A stretch of DNA of 64,000 nucleotides from Oceanospirillales bacterium. GTDB lineage: Bacteria; Pseudomonadota; Gammaproteobacteria; Pseudomonadales; Balneatricaceae. The notes under the pieces are model-generated. The model was not told the DNA's origin. It searched no databases and saw only the letters and a program-made list of their open reading frames with translations. This document shows, in pieces, positions 55,506 to 63,974 of the stretch. The stretch lies in NCBI GenBank assembly GCA_018223185.1, contig JAAEYW010000021.1:19347-83346 (forward strand), written 5' to 3'. Both the position numbers and the translations under genes were made by a program. Each line of letters opens with the position of its first letter. Position 1 is the first letter of the stretch.

Positions 55506-56726
55506 GTGTTTGAAATACCGAATATAAGACATCTCAGGGTGTTTCTGGAGGTGGTTGAGTGCAAAAGCATCAGTAAAGCGTCTGAGCGGGTATTTCTGTC
55601 ACAGCCTGCAATAACCCAGGCGATTGCCAAGCTTGAGGCTGCATTGGGGACCTCATTGTTCAGTCGCCGCAGTGATGGCATGTATGTCAGCGAATCCGGA
55701 GAGGTTTTTGCACTTCGTGTCCGGCGGGCTCTGGATATGGTGTTAGAGGGGTTGAGGGGGGCTGTGCGCTTAGGGGGCAGCAAATCCCAGCCTGCGCACC
55801 TGCTGCAAATGCTGACAACAACTCAGCTGCGGGCGTTGATCGCGGTAACCGAAGCACATAATTTCAGTATCGCGGGGCGCAATCTGGGGATATCGCAATC
55901 CTCTCTTCATCGCGCGGCCCGGGAGCTGGAAGCTCTGCTGGGGGTGGTTCTGTTTGAGAAAACCAGCACCGGAATAAGTTCGAGTAAGGCCGCCCGGGCG
56001 TTAGCCCGCGCCAGTAAACTCGCATTTTCTGAAATTAGTCAGGGCCGGGATGAGGTTGATGCATTGCATAACCGGGAGGTTGGTCAACTGGTAATCGGCA
56101 GTATGCCCCTGGCCCGGACATCTTTACTACCGAAGGCGATTATAGAATTTTCACGCAGCTTTCCGGACTTCAGAATCCGGGTTAACGATGGCCCCTATGA
56201 TGATCTGTTATATCACCTTCGACATGGTGATATTGATCTGCTGTTGGGGGCGCTGCGTTTTCCGGTACCCGCCGATGATGTGATCCAGGAAGAGCTGTTT
56301 TCCTCGCCGGTTGAGATTGTAGCCAGGCCAGATCACCCGCTTTGCAGCGAAGAAAATGTCACACTCGAAACCCTGCAAAGCTATCCCTGGGTGGTGCCGG
56401 GTCGGGGCACTCCTACCCGGGCTATTTTTGAATCAACGTTCACGGAAGCAGGTCTGGAGGTTCCTTCCAGGCTGGTTGAAACCGGCTCTCAGATTCTGGT
56501 TCGTTCCCTGTTGACGGGGAGTGATCGTCTGACAATGATTTCACAGCATCAGATACAGCATGAACTTGCAATGGGCGTTTTTAAGACAGTTCCTTATGAG
56601 GTGTCACATGCTTACAGGCCTATTGGAATTACTGTAAGAAATAGCTGGAAGCCAACAATGACGCAGTCTGTGTTCATTGAAATGCTGAGTGATACGGATC
56701 ATGGAATCGATCTTGAAGATCAATGA
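55506..56726 (+). CDS. LysR-type regulator with two tandem HTH domains
   Basis: A 406-residue regulator, about 100 longer than a normal LysR protein. It has two LysR-type HTH domains: residues 7-65 (RHLRVFLEVVECKSISKASE, then SQPAITQAIAKLEAALGTSL) and 104-162 (TTQLRALIAVTEAHNFSIAG, then SQSSLHRAARELEALLGVVL). The effector-binding domain covers about 190-395 (VGQLVIGSMPLARTSLLPKA). The start is a GTG at 55506 with GGAGGG nine bases upstream. It is divergent from ligJ and lies before ligC, so it probably controls the lig genes on both sides in response to a pathway intermediate. Confidence 0.9.
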   Translation: MFEIPNIRHLRVFLEVVECKSISKASERVFLSQPAITQAIAKLEAALGTSLFSRRSDGMYVSESGEVFALRVRRALDMVLEGLRGAVRLGGSKSQPAHLLQMLTTTQLRALIAVTEAHNFSIAGRNLGISQSSLHRAARELEALLGVVLFEKTSTGISSSKAARALARASKLAFSEISQGRDEVDALHNREVGQLVIGSMPLARTSLLPKAIIEFSRSFPDFRIRVNDGPYDDLLYHLRHGDIDLLLGALRFPVPADDVIQEELFSSPVEIVARPDHPLCSEENVTLETLQSYPWVVPGRGTPTRAIFESTFTEAGLEVPSRLVETGSQILVRSLLTGSDRLTMISQHQIQHELAMGVFKTVPYEVSHAYRPIGITVRNSWKPTMTQSVFIEMLSDTDHGIDLEDQ

Positions 56727-56901
56727 AAAAACAGATCTATATAAAAAATGAATAGTTGTTCCGGTTATTTAATTATCCTGTTTATTGGCGTGATGTTAGC
56801 GTGTATACAATGAAATCAATCATCTCTGTGTCGGGTATATGCATCCCGGGACAGATAAGTTAAGACCGCTCAGCTTAAAAAGACAAAGTGGAGAACGATC
56901 A

Positions 56902-57855
56902 ATGAGAGTATGTATTGCCGGCGCCGCAGGCGCTTTTGGTATGAAGCATCTGGAAGCCATCAATGCCATTGAAGATGCCGAAGTAGTTTCTGTTGTTGGC
57001 ACCAATGCAGAAAAGATGAAAGCGTTTGCCGCTGAACATAATATCCCTCATTACACTACAGATCTGGCTGAAAGCCTGGCCCGGGATGATGTCGACTGCG
57101 TTATTCTGGCTACGCCAACTCAGATGCATGCGGCCCAGGTTAAACAGTGTCTTAACGCGGGTAAACATGTGCAGACTGAGATCCCGATGGCTGACAATAT
57201 CGAAGATGCTAAAGAGATTGTCGCGCTGCAGAAAAAGACCGGGCTGGTGGCAATGGCGGGTCACACCCGTCGCTTTAATCCAAGCCATCAGTGGATTCAC
57301 AATAAGATCCAGGCGGGTGAGCTTAACGTTCTGCAGATGGACGTTCAGACCTACTTTTTCCGTCGTACCAATACGAACGCTAAAGGTGAAGCCCGTTCAT
57401 GGACTGACCACCTGCTGTGGCATCATGCCTGCCATACGATAGACCTGTTTCAGTATCAGACAGGCGAAACAGCGAGTCAGGTTCAGGCTTTGCAGGGCCC
57501 GATTCACCCTGATCTGGGAATTGCTCTGGATATGAGTATCGGTATGAAAGTGCCAGGGGGGGCGCTGTGTACTCTTTCTTTGTCATTCAATAATGACGGT
57601 CCTTTCGGTACTTTTTTCCGTTATATCTGTGACAACGGCACCTATATTGCCCGTTACGACGACCTGGAAGACGGCAAAGGGAACCCGATTGATCTTTCCG
57701 GTGTTGCAGTATCTTTTAATGGCATCGAACTTCAGGACCGTGAGTTTTTTGCAGCGATCCGCGAAGGTCGCGAGCCAAACTCCAGCCTGAGCCAGTGTTA
57801 TCCCGCTATGGAGACTCTGGATCGTCTGGAAAAGTGCCTGGAAGCCGCACAGTAA
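56902..57855 (+). CDS. ligC: 4-carboxy-2-hydroxymuconate-6-semialdehyde dehydrogenase
   Basis: Oxidises the LigAB ring-cleavage product (as its cyclic hemiacetal) to 2-pyrone-4,6-dicarboxylate with NADP. A 317-residue GFO/IDH/MocA-fold enzyme: Rossmann motif CIAGAAGAFGMKHLEAI, then VDCVILATPTQMHAAQVKQC, and LLWHHACHTIDLFQYQTG in the catalytic region. The ATG at 56902 has GTGGAGAACG in front; a longer frame from 56839 adds 21 residues with no family character. It opens the run ligC, aldo/keto reductase, dctP, dctQ, dctM, hemerythrin. Confidence 0.94.
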   Translation: MRVCIAGAAGAFGMKHLEAINAIEDAEVVSVVGTNAEKMKAFAAEHNIPHYTTDLAESLARDDVDCVILATPTQMHAAQVKQCLNAGKHVQTEIPMADNIEDAKEIVALQKKTGLVAMAGHTRRFNPSHQWIHNKIQAGELNVLQMDVQTYFFRRTNTNAKGEARSWTDHLLWHHACHTIDLFQYQTGETASQVQALQGPIHPDLGIALDMSIGMKVPGGALCTLSLSFNNDGPFGTFFRYICDNGTYIARYDDLEDGKGNPIDLSGVAVSFNGIELQDREFFAAIREGREPNSSLSQCYPAMETLDRLEKCLEAAQ

Positions 57856-57891
57856 TTCTTAAGAACAGATAAAGCAGGGGAGGTTGTTTTC

Positions 57892-58884
57892 ATGAAGACC
57901 CGCAAATTAGGTTCTTTTGAGTGTTCGCCGATCGGTCTGGGCTGTATGAACCTGTCACACGCCTATGGTACGCCACCGTCTGAGAAGGAGGCCGGGCAGA
58001 TTCTGCTGCAGGCGCTCGATCTTGGTTACAGCATGCTGGATACCGCAGCACTGTATGGCTTCGGCAATAATGAAACGTTGCTGGGCAAGGTGTTGAAAGG
58101 GCGGCGCAATGATTTTGTGCTGGCCAGTAAGTGCGGCATGTTCAGAAACGATGCGGGTGTTCGTGAAATCAATGGTCGTCCTGAAATGATCAAACAAACC
58201 TGCGAAGACAGCCTGCGTCGTCTGCAAACTGATGTGATCGATCTGTATTACCTGCATCGCTGGGATAAAAATGTGCCCATTGAAGACAGCGTCGGCGCGC
58301 TGTCTGATCTGGTGGCTGCGGGTAAAATTCGTGACATTGGCTTATCTGAAGTCTCTGCCGGGACTCTCAGAAAAGCTCATAAAGTACATCCGATTGCTGC
58401 AGTACAGACTGAATATTCACTATGGACGCGTAATCCTGAAATTGCAGTTCTGGATACCTGCCGTGAACTGGGCACCACCTTTGTTGCTTTCAGTCCTTTA
58501 GCCAGAGCCTTTCTGGCCGGAAAACTGCGTGATGTTAATGCACTTGAAGAGAAGGATATTCGCCGGGGTATGCCGAGGTTTTATGCGGATCATTATGCGA
58601 AAAACCTCGAGTTGCTAAGCCAGGTTGAGGCGGTTGCTGAAGCCGAAAATATGAGTCTGGCGCAACTCTCGCTTTCCTGGTTGTTAGGGCGTGACGACAA
58701 TATTATCCCGATTCCGGGAACCACAAAGCCTGATCACCTGGCAGAAAACTTCAGTGCCACTGATTTGCAGCTGAGCAGTGAAGCATTTGAAAAGCTTGAT
58801 CAGATTATTAATCAGAGCACTGTTTCGGGTAGCCGCTATAACCCGGCAACCCAGGCTGAAATTGATACTGAGGAGTTTATATAA
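57892..58884 (+). CDS. Aldo/keto reductase
   Basis: A 330-residue NADPH-dependent (beta/alpha)8 reductase. The catalytic tetrad is visible: Asp and Tyr in LDTAALYGFGNNE, Lys in LASKCG, His in YYLHRWD. The NADPH phosphate region IPIPGTTKPDHLAEN is also present. It resembles the AKR13/YhdN-like group that often carries broad aldehyde substrates. GGGGAGG precedes the ATG (57877-57883). Placement 36 bases after ligC and before the TRAP genes suggests a role in the same aromatic pathway, perhaps on an aryl aldehyde. The substrate is not known. Confidence 0.9.
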   Translation: MKTRKLGSFECSPIGLGCMNLSHAYGTPPSEKEAGQILLQALDLGYSMLDTAALYGFGNNETLLGKVLKGRRNDFVLASKCGMFRNDAGVREINGRPEMIKQTCEDSLRRLQTDVIDLYYLHRWDKNVPIEDSVGALSDLVAAGKIRDIGLSEVSAGTLRKAHKVHPIAAVQTEYSLWTRNPEIAVLDTCRELGTTFVAFSPLARAFLAGKLRDVNALEEKDIRRGMPRFYADHYAKNLELLSQVEAVAEAENMSLAQLSLSWLLGRDDNIIPIPGTTKPDHLAENFSATDLQLSSEAFEKLDQIINQSTVSGSRYNPATQAEIDTEEFI

Positions 58885-58918
58885 AAACTTCAATAACAGA
58901 ATCTGTATCGGTTAGATA

Positions 58919-58960
58919 GAACTATAAAAACTATAAAAACTATAAAAATTATAAAAACTA
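58919..58960. repeat. 9-bp tandem repeat ACTATAAAA, four and a half copies
   Basis: ACTATAAAA occurs at 58921-58929, 58930-58938 and 58939-58947, then ATTATAAAA at 58948-58956 and a partial ACTA. It lies in the leader between the aldo/keto reductase gene and dctP; its copy number could vary by slippage. Confidence 0.85.
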
Positions 58961-59000
58961 AAAAAATCAGAATATAAAAAATTTTACTGAGGAGTCTCAT

Positions 59001-60023
59001 ATGAAAAAGCCCATGCTGAAAACAGCCATGGCATTAACGGCTGCCATGATGATTCAGGTGCCGGTTTTTGCGGCTGAATACACACTGCGCCTGGCGCACT
59101 TCTTTCCTCCGGTTGCAGGTCAGCACAAAAATATCGCTCAGGCATGGGCGGATAAAGTGAAGGCTGATTCTGATGGCCGTATTGAAGTTGAGGTCTATCC
59201 CTCTTCAACACTTGCGAAACCGCCGGCTCAGTACGATGCAGTTAAAAATCGTATTGCTGATGTGACCATGACGATTCAGGGTTACACCGCTAATCGTTTT
59301 CCACTGACACAGGTGGTGGAGCTTCCGGGGATTGCAAAAAATGCAGCCAATGGCTCCTGTATTATTCAGGGCCTTTATGATGAAGGGCTGATCGCGAGTG
59401 AGTATAAAGAAACCCAGCCTCTGTTCTTCTTTACCCATGGTGCGGGTCACATCCATACCACTGAAAAGCTGATTCAGAAACCTTCTGATTTTGAAGGGCT
59501 GCGTATCCGTCGCCCGACTGCAGTGGTTGCAAAACTGCTGGAAGGTCTGGGAGCTCAGCCAGTCGGAATGCCTGCACCACAGGCATATCAGTCTGTTCAG
59601 CGTGGCGTTATAGATGGTGTTTCACTTCCGTGGGAAGGTCAGCTGGTATTCCGTATTAATGAACTGGCACACAATCACACTGAAGTGGGTGGTCTGTATA
59701 CACTGTCGTTCCTGATGACCATGAACAAAGATGTCTATAACAAGATGCCTGCGGATCTGCAGAAAGTTCTGGATGATAACTCCGGTACCGAATGGTCTCA
59801 GCGTGCGGCTAAGGTGTTTGATGATCTTGATGTGAAGGGGCGTGCTCAGGCGGTTGAGAACGGCGATAAGATCTACACTGTTGAGGGTGGTATTAATAAC
59901 CCGGACTGGAAGCCGGTTATTGATCAGGCAATCGAAGATTACCTGTCTGAACTGGAAGCTAAAGGGTTGCCTGCTCGTAAGGTCTATGCCCGTGCGAACG
60001 AACTCGCTGCTACCTGTAATTAA
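59001..60023 (+). CDS. dctP: TRAP transporter solute-binding protein, DctP family
   Basis: The periplasmic receptor of the downstream DctQM transporter. 340 residues with a signal peptide (about 1-24, ending FAAEY) and the DctP landmarks KPPAQYDAVKNRIADVTM, LRIRRPTAVVAKLL with the substrate-binding arginine, and RGVIDGVSLPWEGQ. It is a close paralogue of the orphan receptor at 34184-35209. GAGGAG lies before the ATG. A hairpin after the stop separates it from dctQ and may let the receptor be made in excess. The substrate is probably an aromatic or dicarboxylic acid linked to the lig genes. Confidence 0.94.
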   Translation: MKKPMLKTAMALTAAMMIQVPVFAAEYTLRLAHFFPPVAGQHKNIAQAWADKVKADSDGRIEVEVYPSSTLAKPPAQYDAVKNRIADVTMTIQGYTANRFPLTQVVELPGIAKNAANGSCIIQGLYDEGLIASEYKETQPLFFFTHGAGHIHTTEKLIQKPSDFEGLRIRRPTAVVAKLLEGLGAQPVGMPAPQAYQSVQRGVIDGVSLPWEGQLVFRINELAHNHTEVGGLYTLSFLMTMNKDVYNKMPADLQKVLDDNSGTEWSQRAAKVFDDLDVKGRAQAVENGDKIYTVEGGINNPDWKPVIDQAIEDYLSELEAKGLPARKVYARANELAATCN

Positions 60024-60030
60024 TGTGTAA

Positions 60031-60066
60031 CTCCTGTCAGGTCTACCCATGTAAGCCTGGCAGGAG
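60031..60066 (+). terminator. Intercistronic hairpin between dctP and dctQ
   Basis: CTCCTGTCAGG (60031-60041) pairs with CCTGGCAGGAG (60056-60066), 11 pairs with one G-T. There is no T run, so it probably stabilises dctP mRNA or partly attenuates dctQM rather than ending transcription. Confidence 0.6.
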
Positions 60067-60118
60067 CAGCCTTTAACTGTTAAGCCCTGTCTTACTATTC
60101 AGTTAAATGGAGTATTTT

Positions 60119-60631
60119 ATGATGGCTTTCAGCCGGCTGTTTGATCGTGTTACCCATGCAATGCATGTGATCAGCGGCGTTATTCTCGTTTCTATGATGT
60201 TCATTACTCTCGCCGATGTGCTTGCCCGTGCGTTGTTTAAAGCAACCGATGGCTCGATGGATTTTACCTTCATCGGTGGCGTGGAGCTGATTAAGTATGG
60301 TCTGTTGCTGATGGTAGTCTTTGCGCTTCCTTATTCAGTTGGCCGCTCTCAGGTTATTGTTGATCTTTTTACGGATCACTTCAGACCCCGTGTCAAAGCG
60401 GTGCTGGAAGGTGTCTATATGCTGGGTTTTGTCCTGCTGGGAGGCGGTATGAGTTACCGTTTTTATGAGGCGATAGGACAGGCTGAAATGTCTGGTGAGA
60501 CAACTCAGGATCTGTTGATCCCACTATCTTATCTGTATGGCCTGACCGCATTTGCAACGGCTTTTCTTGCGCTGTCAGCGTTGCTGATCAGTCTTCGCCT
60601 GTTCTTCTTTTGGAAAGGAGATAATCTGTGA
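60119..60631 (+). CDS. dctQ: TRAP transporter small permease subunit DctQ
   Basis: The small four-helix membrane subunit of a TRAP transporter, about 170 residues from the ATG at 60119 (GGAG is seven bases upstream; ATG at 60107 and 60122 are also in frame). Spans are at about residues 18-38 (SGVILVSMMFITLADVLARA), 60-78 (IKYGLLLMVVFALPYSVG), 98-118 and 140-160. The DctQ signature GVELIKYGLLLMVVFALPYS is present. Its stop overlaps the dctM start, so the two membrane subunits are coupled. Confidence 0.93.
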   Translation: MMAFSRLFDRVTHAMHVISGVILVSMMFITLADVLARALFKATDGSMDFTFIGGVELIKYGLLLMVVFALPYSVGRSQVIVDLFTDHFRPRVKAVLEGVYMLGFVLLGGGMSYRFYEAIGQAEMSGETTQDLLIPLSYLYGLTAFATAFLALSALLISLRLFFFWKGDNL

Positions 60632-61917
60632 TGAGCGGATCAATCATCGGTTTAATCTGTATTTTCAGCATGCTGGGAATGATAGCACTGCGTATGCCAA
60701 TAGCACTCGCGATGGCGGTAACAGGCTTTGTAGGATTTGGCTGGATAGTGGCGTTTGAACCCGCGCTTTCCATTCTGGACAGCGGTCCGTTTGAAACGCT
60801 GTCTAATTATAGTTTCAGCCCGATTCCTATGTTTATCCTGATGGGAGTGTTTGCTTCCAAGGCCAGAATGTCTCAGGAGCTGTTTGAAGGCGCCCGTACT
60901 CTTTTTGGTAGCTGGAGGGGTGGTATGGCTCTGGCGGCGGTCACTTCATGCGGTATTTTCTCGGCAATCTCTGGCTCATCAATGGCCACTGCGGCGAGTA
61001 TGTCTCGTGTTGCATTACCTGAGATGGAAAAGAACGGTTATGCCAAGTCACTGGCATCCGGTACCCTGGCTGCCGGCGGTACGCTGGGTATTATGATTCC
61101 ACCGTCTATCGCTCTGCTGTTGTACGCACTGATCACTGAGCAGTCGGTTGGCGATATGTTCATTGCCGGTGTGATTCCAGGATTGTTAGGACTGGTTCTT
61201 TACTGTGTAACCATCGCAATCGTGGTGATGTTATTTCCTCACCTGGCTCAGCCTGGTGCTAAAACAACCTTTGCTGAAAAGATTATTGGTCTGAAAGGTC
61301 TGGTGCCATTTACCGGGGTGTTTGCACTCATTATTGGTGGTATCTATACCGGCTTCTTTACGCCAACTGAGGCTGCGTCGGTGGGTGCTGCGGGTACCTT
61401 CGTGATTGCGCTGTTGCGGGGAATGAGCTTTCAGCAGTTTAAGGAATCGGTAGAGGAAACCCTGTTTATGTCTGCGATGATCTTTTTTATGATCATTGGT
61501 GCAGAGATATTCGGATACTTCCTTTCGGTTTCCCGTATCTCTTTCTCGCTGGTAGAGTTTGTCGAGAGTATGAATCTGGCTCCCTATATGGTGCTGTTCT
61601 GTGTGCTGCTATTGTTCATCCTGCTGGGGTGTGTCATGGACAGTATCGCAATGTTGCTGTTGACCGTCCCGGTTGTATACCCGCTGATTGAGGCGGCCGG
61701 ATTTGATCCGATCTGGTTTGGTATTATCGCGGTGATCACAGTAGAGCTGGGACTCATCACTCCGCCGGTTGGTATGAACGTGTTTGTCATAAAGTCGGTT
61801 GCGCCTGAGATCCCTATAAAGGATATATTCAAAGGTGTATTCCCGTTCGTATTGTCAGACATCGTGCGACTGGGCTTGATTATCGCTTTCCCAATGCTGG
61901 CGCTTGGTCTGCTATAG
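60631..61917 (+). CDS. dctM: TRAP transporter large permease subunit DctM
   Basis: The large membrane subunit that forms the sodium- and substrate-transporting part, 428 residues with about 12 spans. IFSAISGSSMATAASMSRVA, GTLAAGGTLGIMIPPSIALL and LGLITPPVGMNVFVIKSVAP are DctM signatures. AAGGAG at 60615-60620 supports the start; the ATG at 60631 (sharing bases with the dctQ stop) or GTG at 60628 is used. It completes a DctPQM set. Confidence 0.95.
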   Translation: MSGSIIGLICIFSMLGMIALRMPIALAMAVTGFVGFGWIVAFEPALSILDSGPFETLSNYSFSPIPMFILMGVFASKARMSQELFEGARTLFGSWRGGMALAAVTSCGIFSAISGSSMATAASMSRVALPEMEKNGYAKSLASGTLAAGGTLGIMIPPSIALLLYALITEQSVGDMFIAGVIPGLLGLVLYCVTIAIVVMLFPHLAQPGAKTTFAEKIIGLKGLVPFTGVFALIIGGIYTGFFTPTEAASVGAAGTFVIALLRGMSFQQFKESVEETLFMSAMIFFMIIGAEIFGYFLSVSRISFSLVEFVESMNLAPYMVLFCVLLLFILLGCVMDSIAMLLLTVPVVYPLIEAAGFDPIWFGIIAVITVELGLITPPVGMNVFVIKSVAPEIPIKDIFKGVFPFVLSDIVRLGLIIAFPMLALGLL

Positions 61918-61929
61918 GAGTTATAGGCT

Positions 61930-62352
61930 ATGAATATTAACTGGACCAGTGATCTGAGTGTGGGTGATCACAGCATTGATGATGACCATAAAGAGTTATT
62001 TGCGCTTATCGATGAACTTGATTCTGCGGATATGAGTCACGACTATATCAATTCGATTCTGGATCGTCTTAAAGCTTATACCCGCGGTCACTTCAGCCGG
62101 GAAGAGGAGTACATGAGAAATGCGGGTTTTCCCGGTTTAGAAGAGCACCTGAAGCAGCACGAAAACTTTATTGAATGGCTGGAAACTATACGCTCAACTT
62201 ATGCGCGTTTCCCTCAGAGCCCATTCATTATTGGTGATTCCGTTAATAGTTATCTACAGCGCTGGCTGCGTCAGCATATTCTCGAAGAGGATATGAAATA
62301 CCGTGAATATATTGTCGGGCAGGAGAGTCACGGTTCTGAACAGGGCGGTTAA
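61930..62352 (+). CDS. Bacteriohemerythrin
   Basis: A 140-residue oxygen-binding di-iron protein. The metal ligands are visible: His in VGDHSIDDDHKELF, HFSREEEYM, HLKQHENFIEW and WLRQHILEEDMKY, with the acidic bridging residues in EEEYM and ILEEDM. The N-terminal INWTSDLSVGDHSID is characteristic. It lies 13 bases after dctM with GGAG before the ATG, so it is probably co-transcribed with the transporter. It may buffer or deliver O2, or sense it, for the O2-dependent ring-cleavage pathway, but no direct link is shown. Confidence 0.95.
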   Translation: MNINWTSDLSVGDHSIDDDHKELFALIDELDSADMSHDYINSILDRLKAYTRGHFSREEEYMRNAGFPGLEEHLKQHENFIEWLETIRSTYARFPQSPFIIGDSVNSYLQRWLRQHILEEDMKYREYIVGQESHGSEQGG

Positions 62353-62463
62353 GCAGGTTTTTTAACAGGGCTTCAATAAAACGGCTCCTGAGCAATAGTC
62401 CTGTTGATGAATCGAGGTTCGATTGAGGACTGAACAGTCCTTGCCGCTTCCAATAGCGAATAT

Positions 62464-62499
62464 AAAGCTCTGGCACTAACACTGCCGGAGCTTTTTTTG
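62464..62499 (+). terminator. Rho-independent terminator after the hemerythrin gene
   Basis: AAAGCTC and GGCA pair with TGCC and GAGCTTT around a CTAACAC-type loop with one bulge, followed by TTTTT. Confidence 0.8.
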
Positions 62500-62537
62500 A
62501 GTTGTTAAAGTTGATTACAACAGAATCTGCTTGTGTG

Positions 62538-63800
62538 TCAGGCGTGTTGGCTTCTATCAAACTTTAATGCAGTGGTTAAGATAATACCCAAAGCCGTTAA
62601 GAACCCTGCCAGCAGATAACCGGATGAGAAGCTGCCACTCTGTTCTGCCAGAAAGCCCGCTATTGATGGGCCGCCTATCTGACCGATGCCAAAAAAGAGC
62701 GTAACGTAGCCAAAAACCTTGCCTGCTTCTGAGGGCGGAAGCAGATCACTGATTGTTGCGGCAATGATTGCCGGGATGCTGAAGGCGGTCAGGCCAAACA
62801 AAATCATGGACAGAAACAGAGCAAAATTACCCGGGTTCGTCGCCACCAGAAGGTAGGATAGTGTCTGGAGAGTATAAACCGAGATAAGCCCGGATTTTCG
62901 GCCAAAATGATCTGACACTCAGCCGAAAAGGGCGCCGGATAACAGGCTCAGAAAACCGATCGACATCCACAAAACCCCGGCTTTGGTCTCGCTGAAATGA
63001 TAATGCTCCACTAAGGTTGTGACGATAAACGTTGTGTAGATTACATAGGTGAAACCAAAGACAAAATAGATCGCGCCAATATGGGTGATTAAACTGAACC
63101 GGCAGTTAGCGGGTAATCTGTTCAGGCTGTGAGGCATATCACCGGTGTTGCTCTCGCCAAAGGCTCTGAGTGACAGCTCTGCGGGCTTATTTATTATCAG
63201 AAGAGCCACGATAATCGTTATTAGCGCAATGGTAATGGAAAAGGTTGTCCAGCCAATTCTCCAGCCCGACTCTGCCCAGTGGGTGTTTAACCACGGAACC
63301 AGAATACCGCTTAAAACAATGCCCAGCCCGTTACCGATGATCATATAACCGGCGGCGCGTCCTCTGTATTTCCGGGTAAACCAGTGCGCCACCAGGGTCA
63401 TGGCGGTAATGCTGGCAGCACCACTGCCGATGCCACAAATAAAATAAAGGCTGATAATAAGCCACAGTTCAGAACTCTGACTGACCATCAGCATGCCTGT
63501 CGCGATTAAGGCCAGACCCGTGACAATGGTGTTACGTTCACCCAGTCGGGTAATCATTTTGCCACAGAGAAAAACAGAGAGCAGATAGCCGATAAAATTT
63601 CCGGTACTGATAACCCCCATTTCCGAATAGCTAAGCTGCAAATCGACGCCCATCGAGGGCAGTAACATTCCCAGCGCAAACCGTCCAAGGCCCATGCAGC
63701 AGAAAAGAGTAAGAATGCCTGAGAGTACGATGATCCAGGCATAGTGGATCTGCTTTGGGGGAGGTGTAGCGGGTGAGGTCATTGAGATCCTGGGTCGCAA
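62538..63800 (-). pseudogene. MFS transporter interrupted by an in-frame TGA
   Basis: A 12-span MFS protein of about 420 residues, read on the minus strand in two halves in the same frame: 63800-62922 and 62918-62538. They are split by a TGA (complement of 62919-62921) in the second copy of motif A, in GALFG-stop-VSDHFGRKSGL. A tryptophan codon TGG changed to TGA fits the place. No other lesion is visible in either half. It could be a recent nonsense mutation, a sequencing error, or a read-through site; I favour the first two. The substrate is unknown. It starts at the ATG at 63800 (MRPRISM), with ATG at 63782 in frame. Confidence 0.8.
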
Positions 63801-63946
63801 TCGCGTTAGTCAGAGAGTTCTCTGTAGTGCATCAGGGATTGTTATGGTTGGGAAAGGGCAATGCTGTGTGTTTGATTCCCGGTATGCCAGTGAGAATGAA
63901 CAGATGATACCCTGAAAATTCAGGTTGAGTCGTTTCTTAAAAAGTA

Positions 63947-63974
63947 AAAAAGGACGCCGAAGCGTCCTTTTTAT
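63947..63974. terminator. Bidirectional terminator near the window end
   Basis: AAAAAGGACGC and GCGTCCTTTTT form a perfect stem around a CGAA loop with T runs both ways. Confidence 0.88.

Noticed and set aside
58921..58960. CRISPR-like array
   Set aside because: The units are 9 bp, contiguous and without unique spacers; this is a simple tandem repeat.
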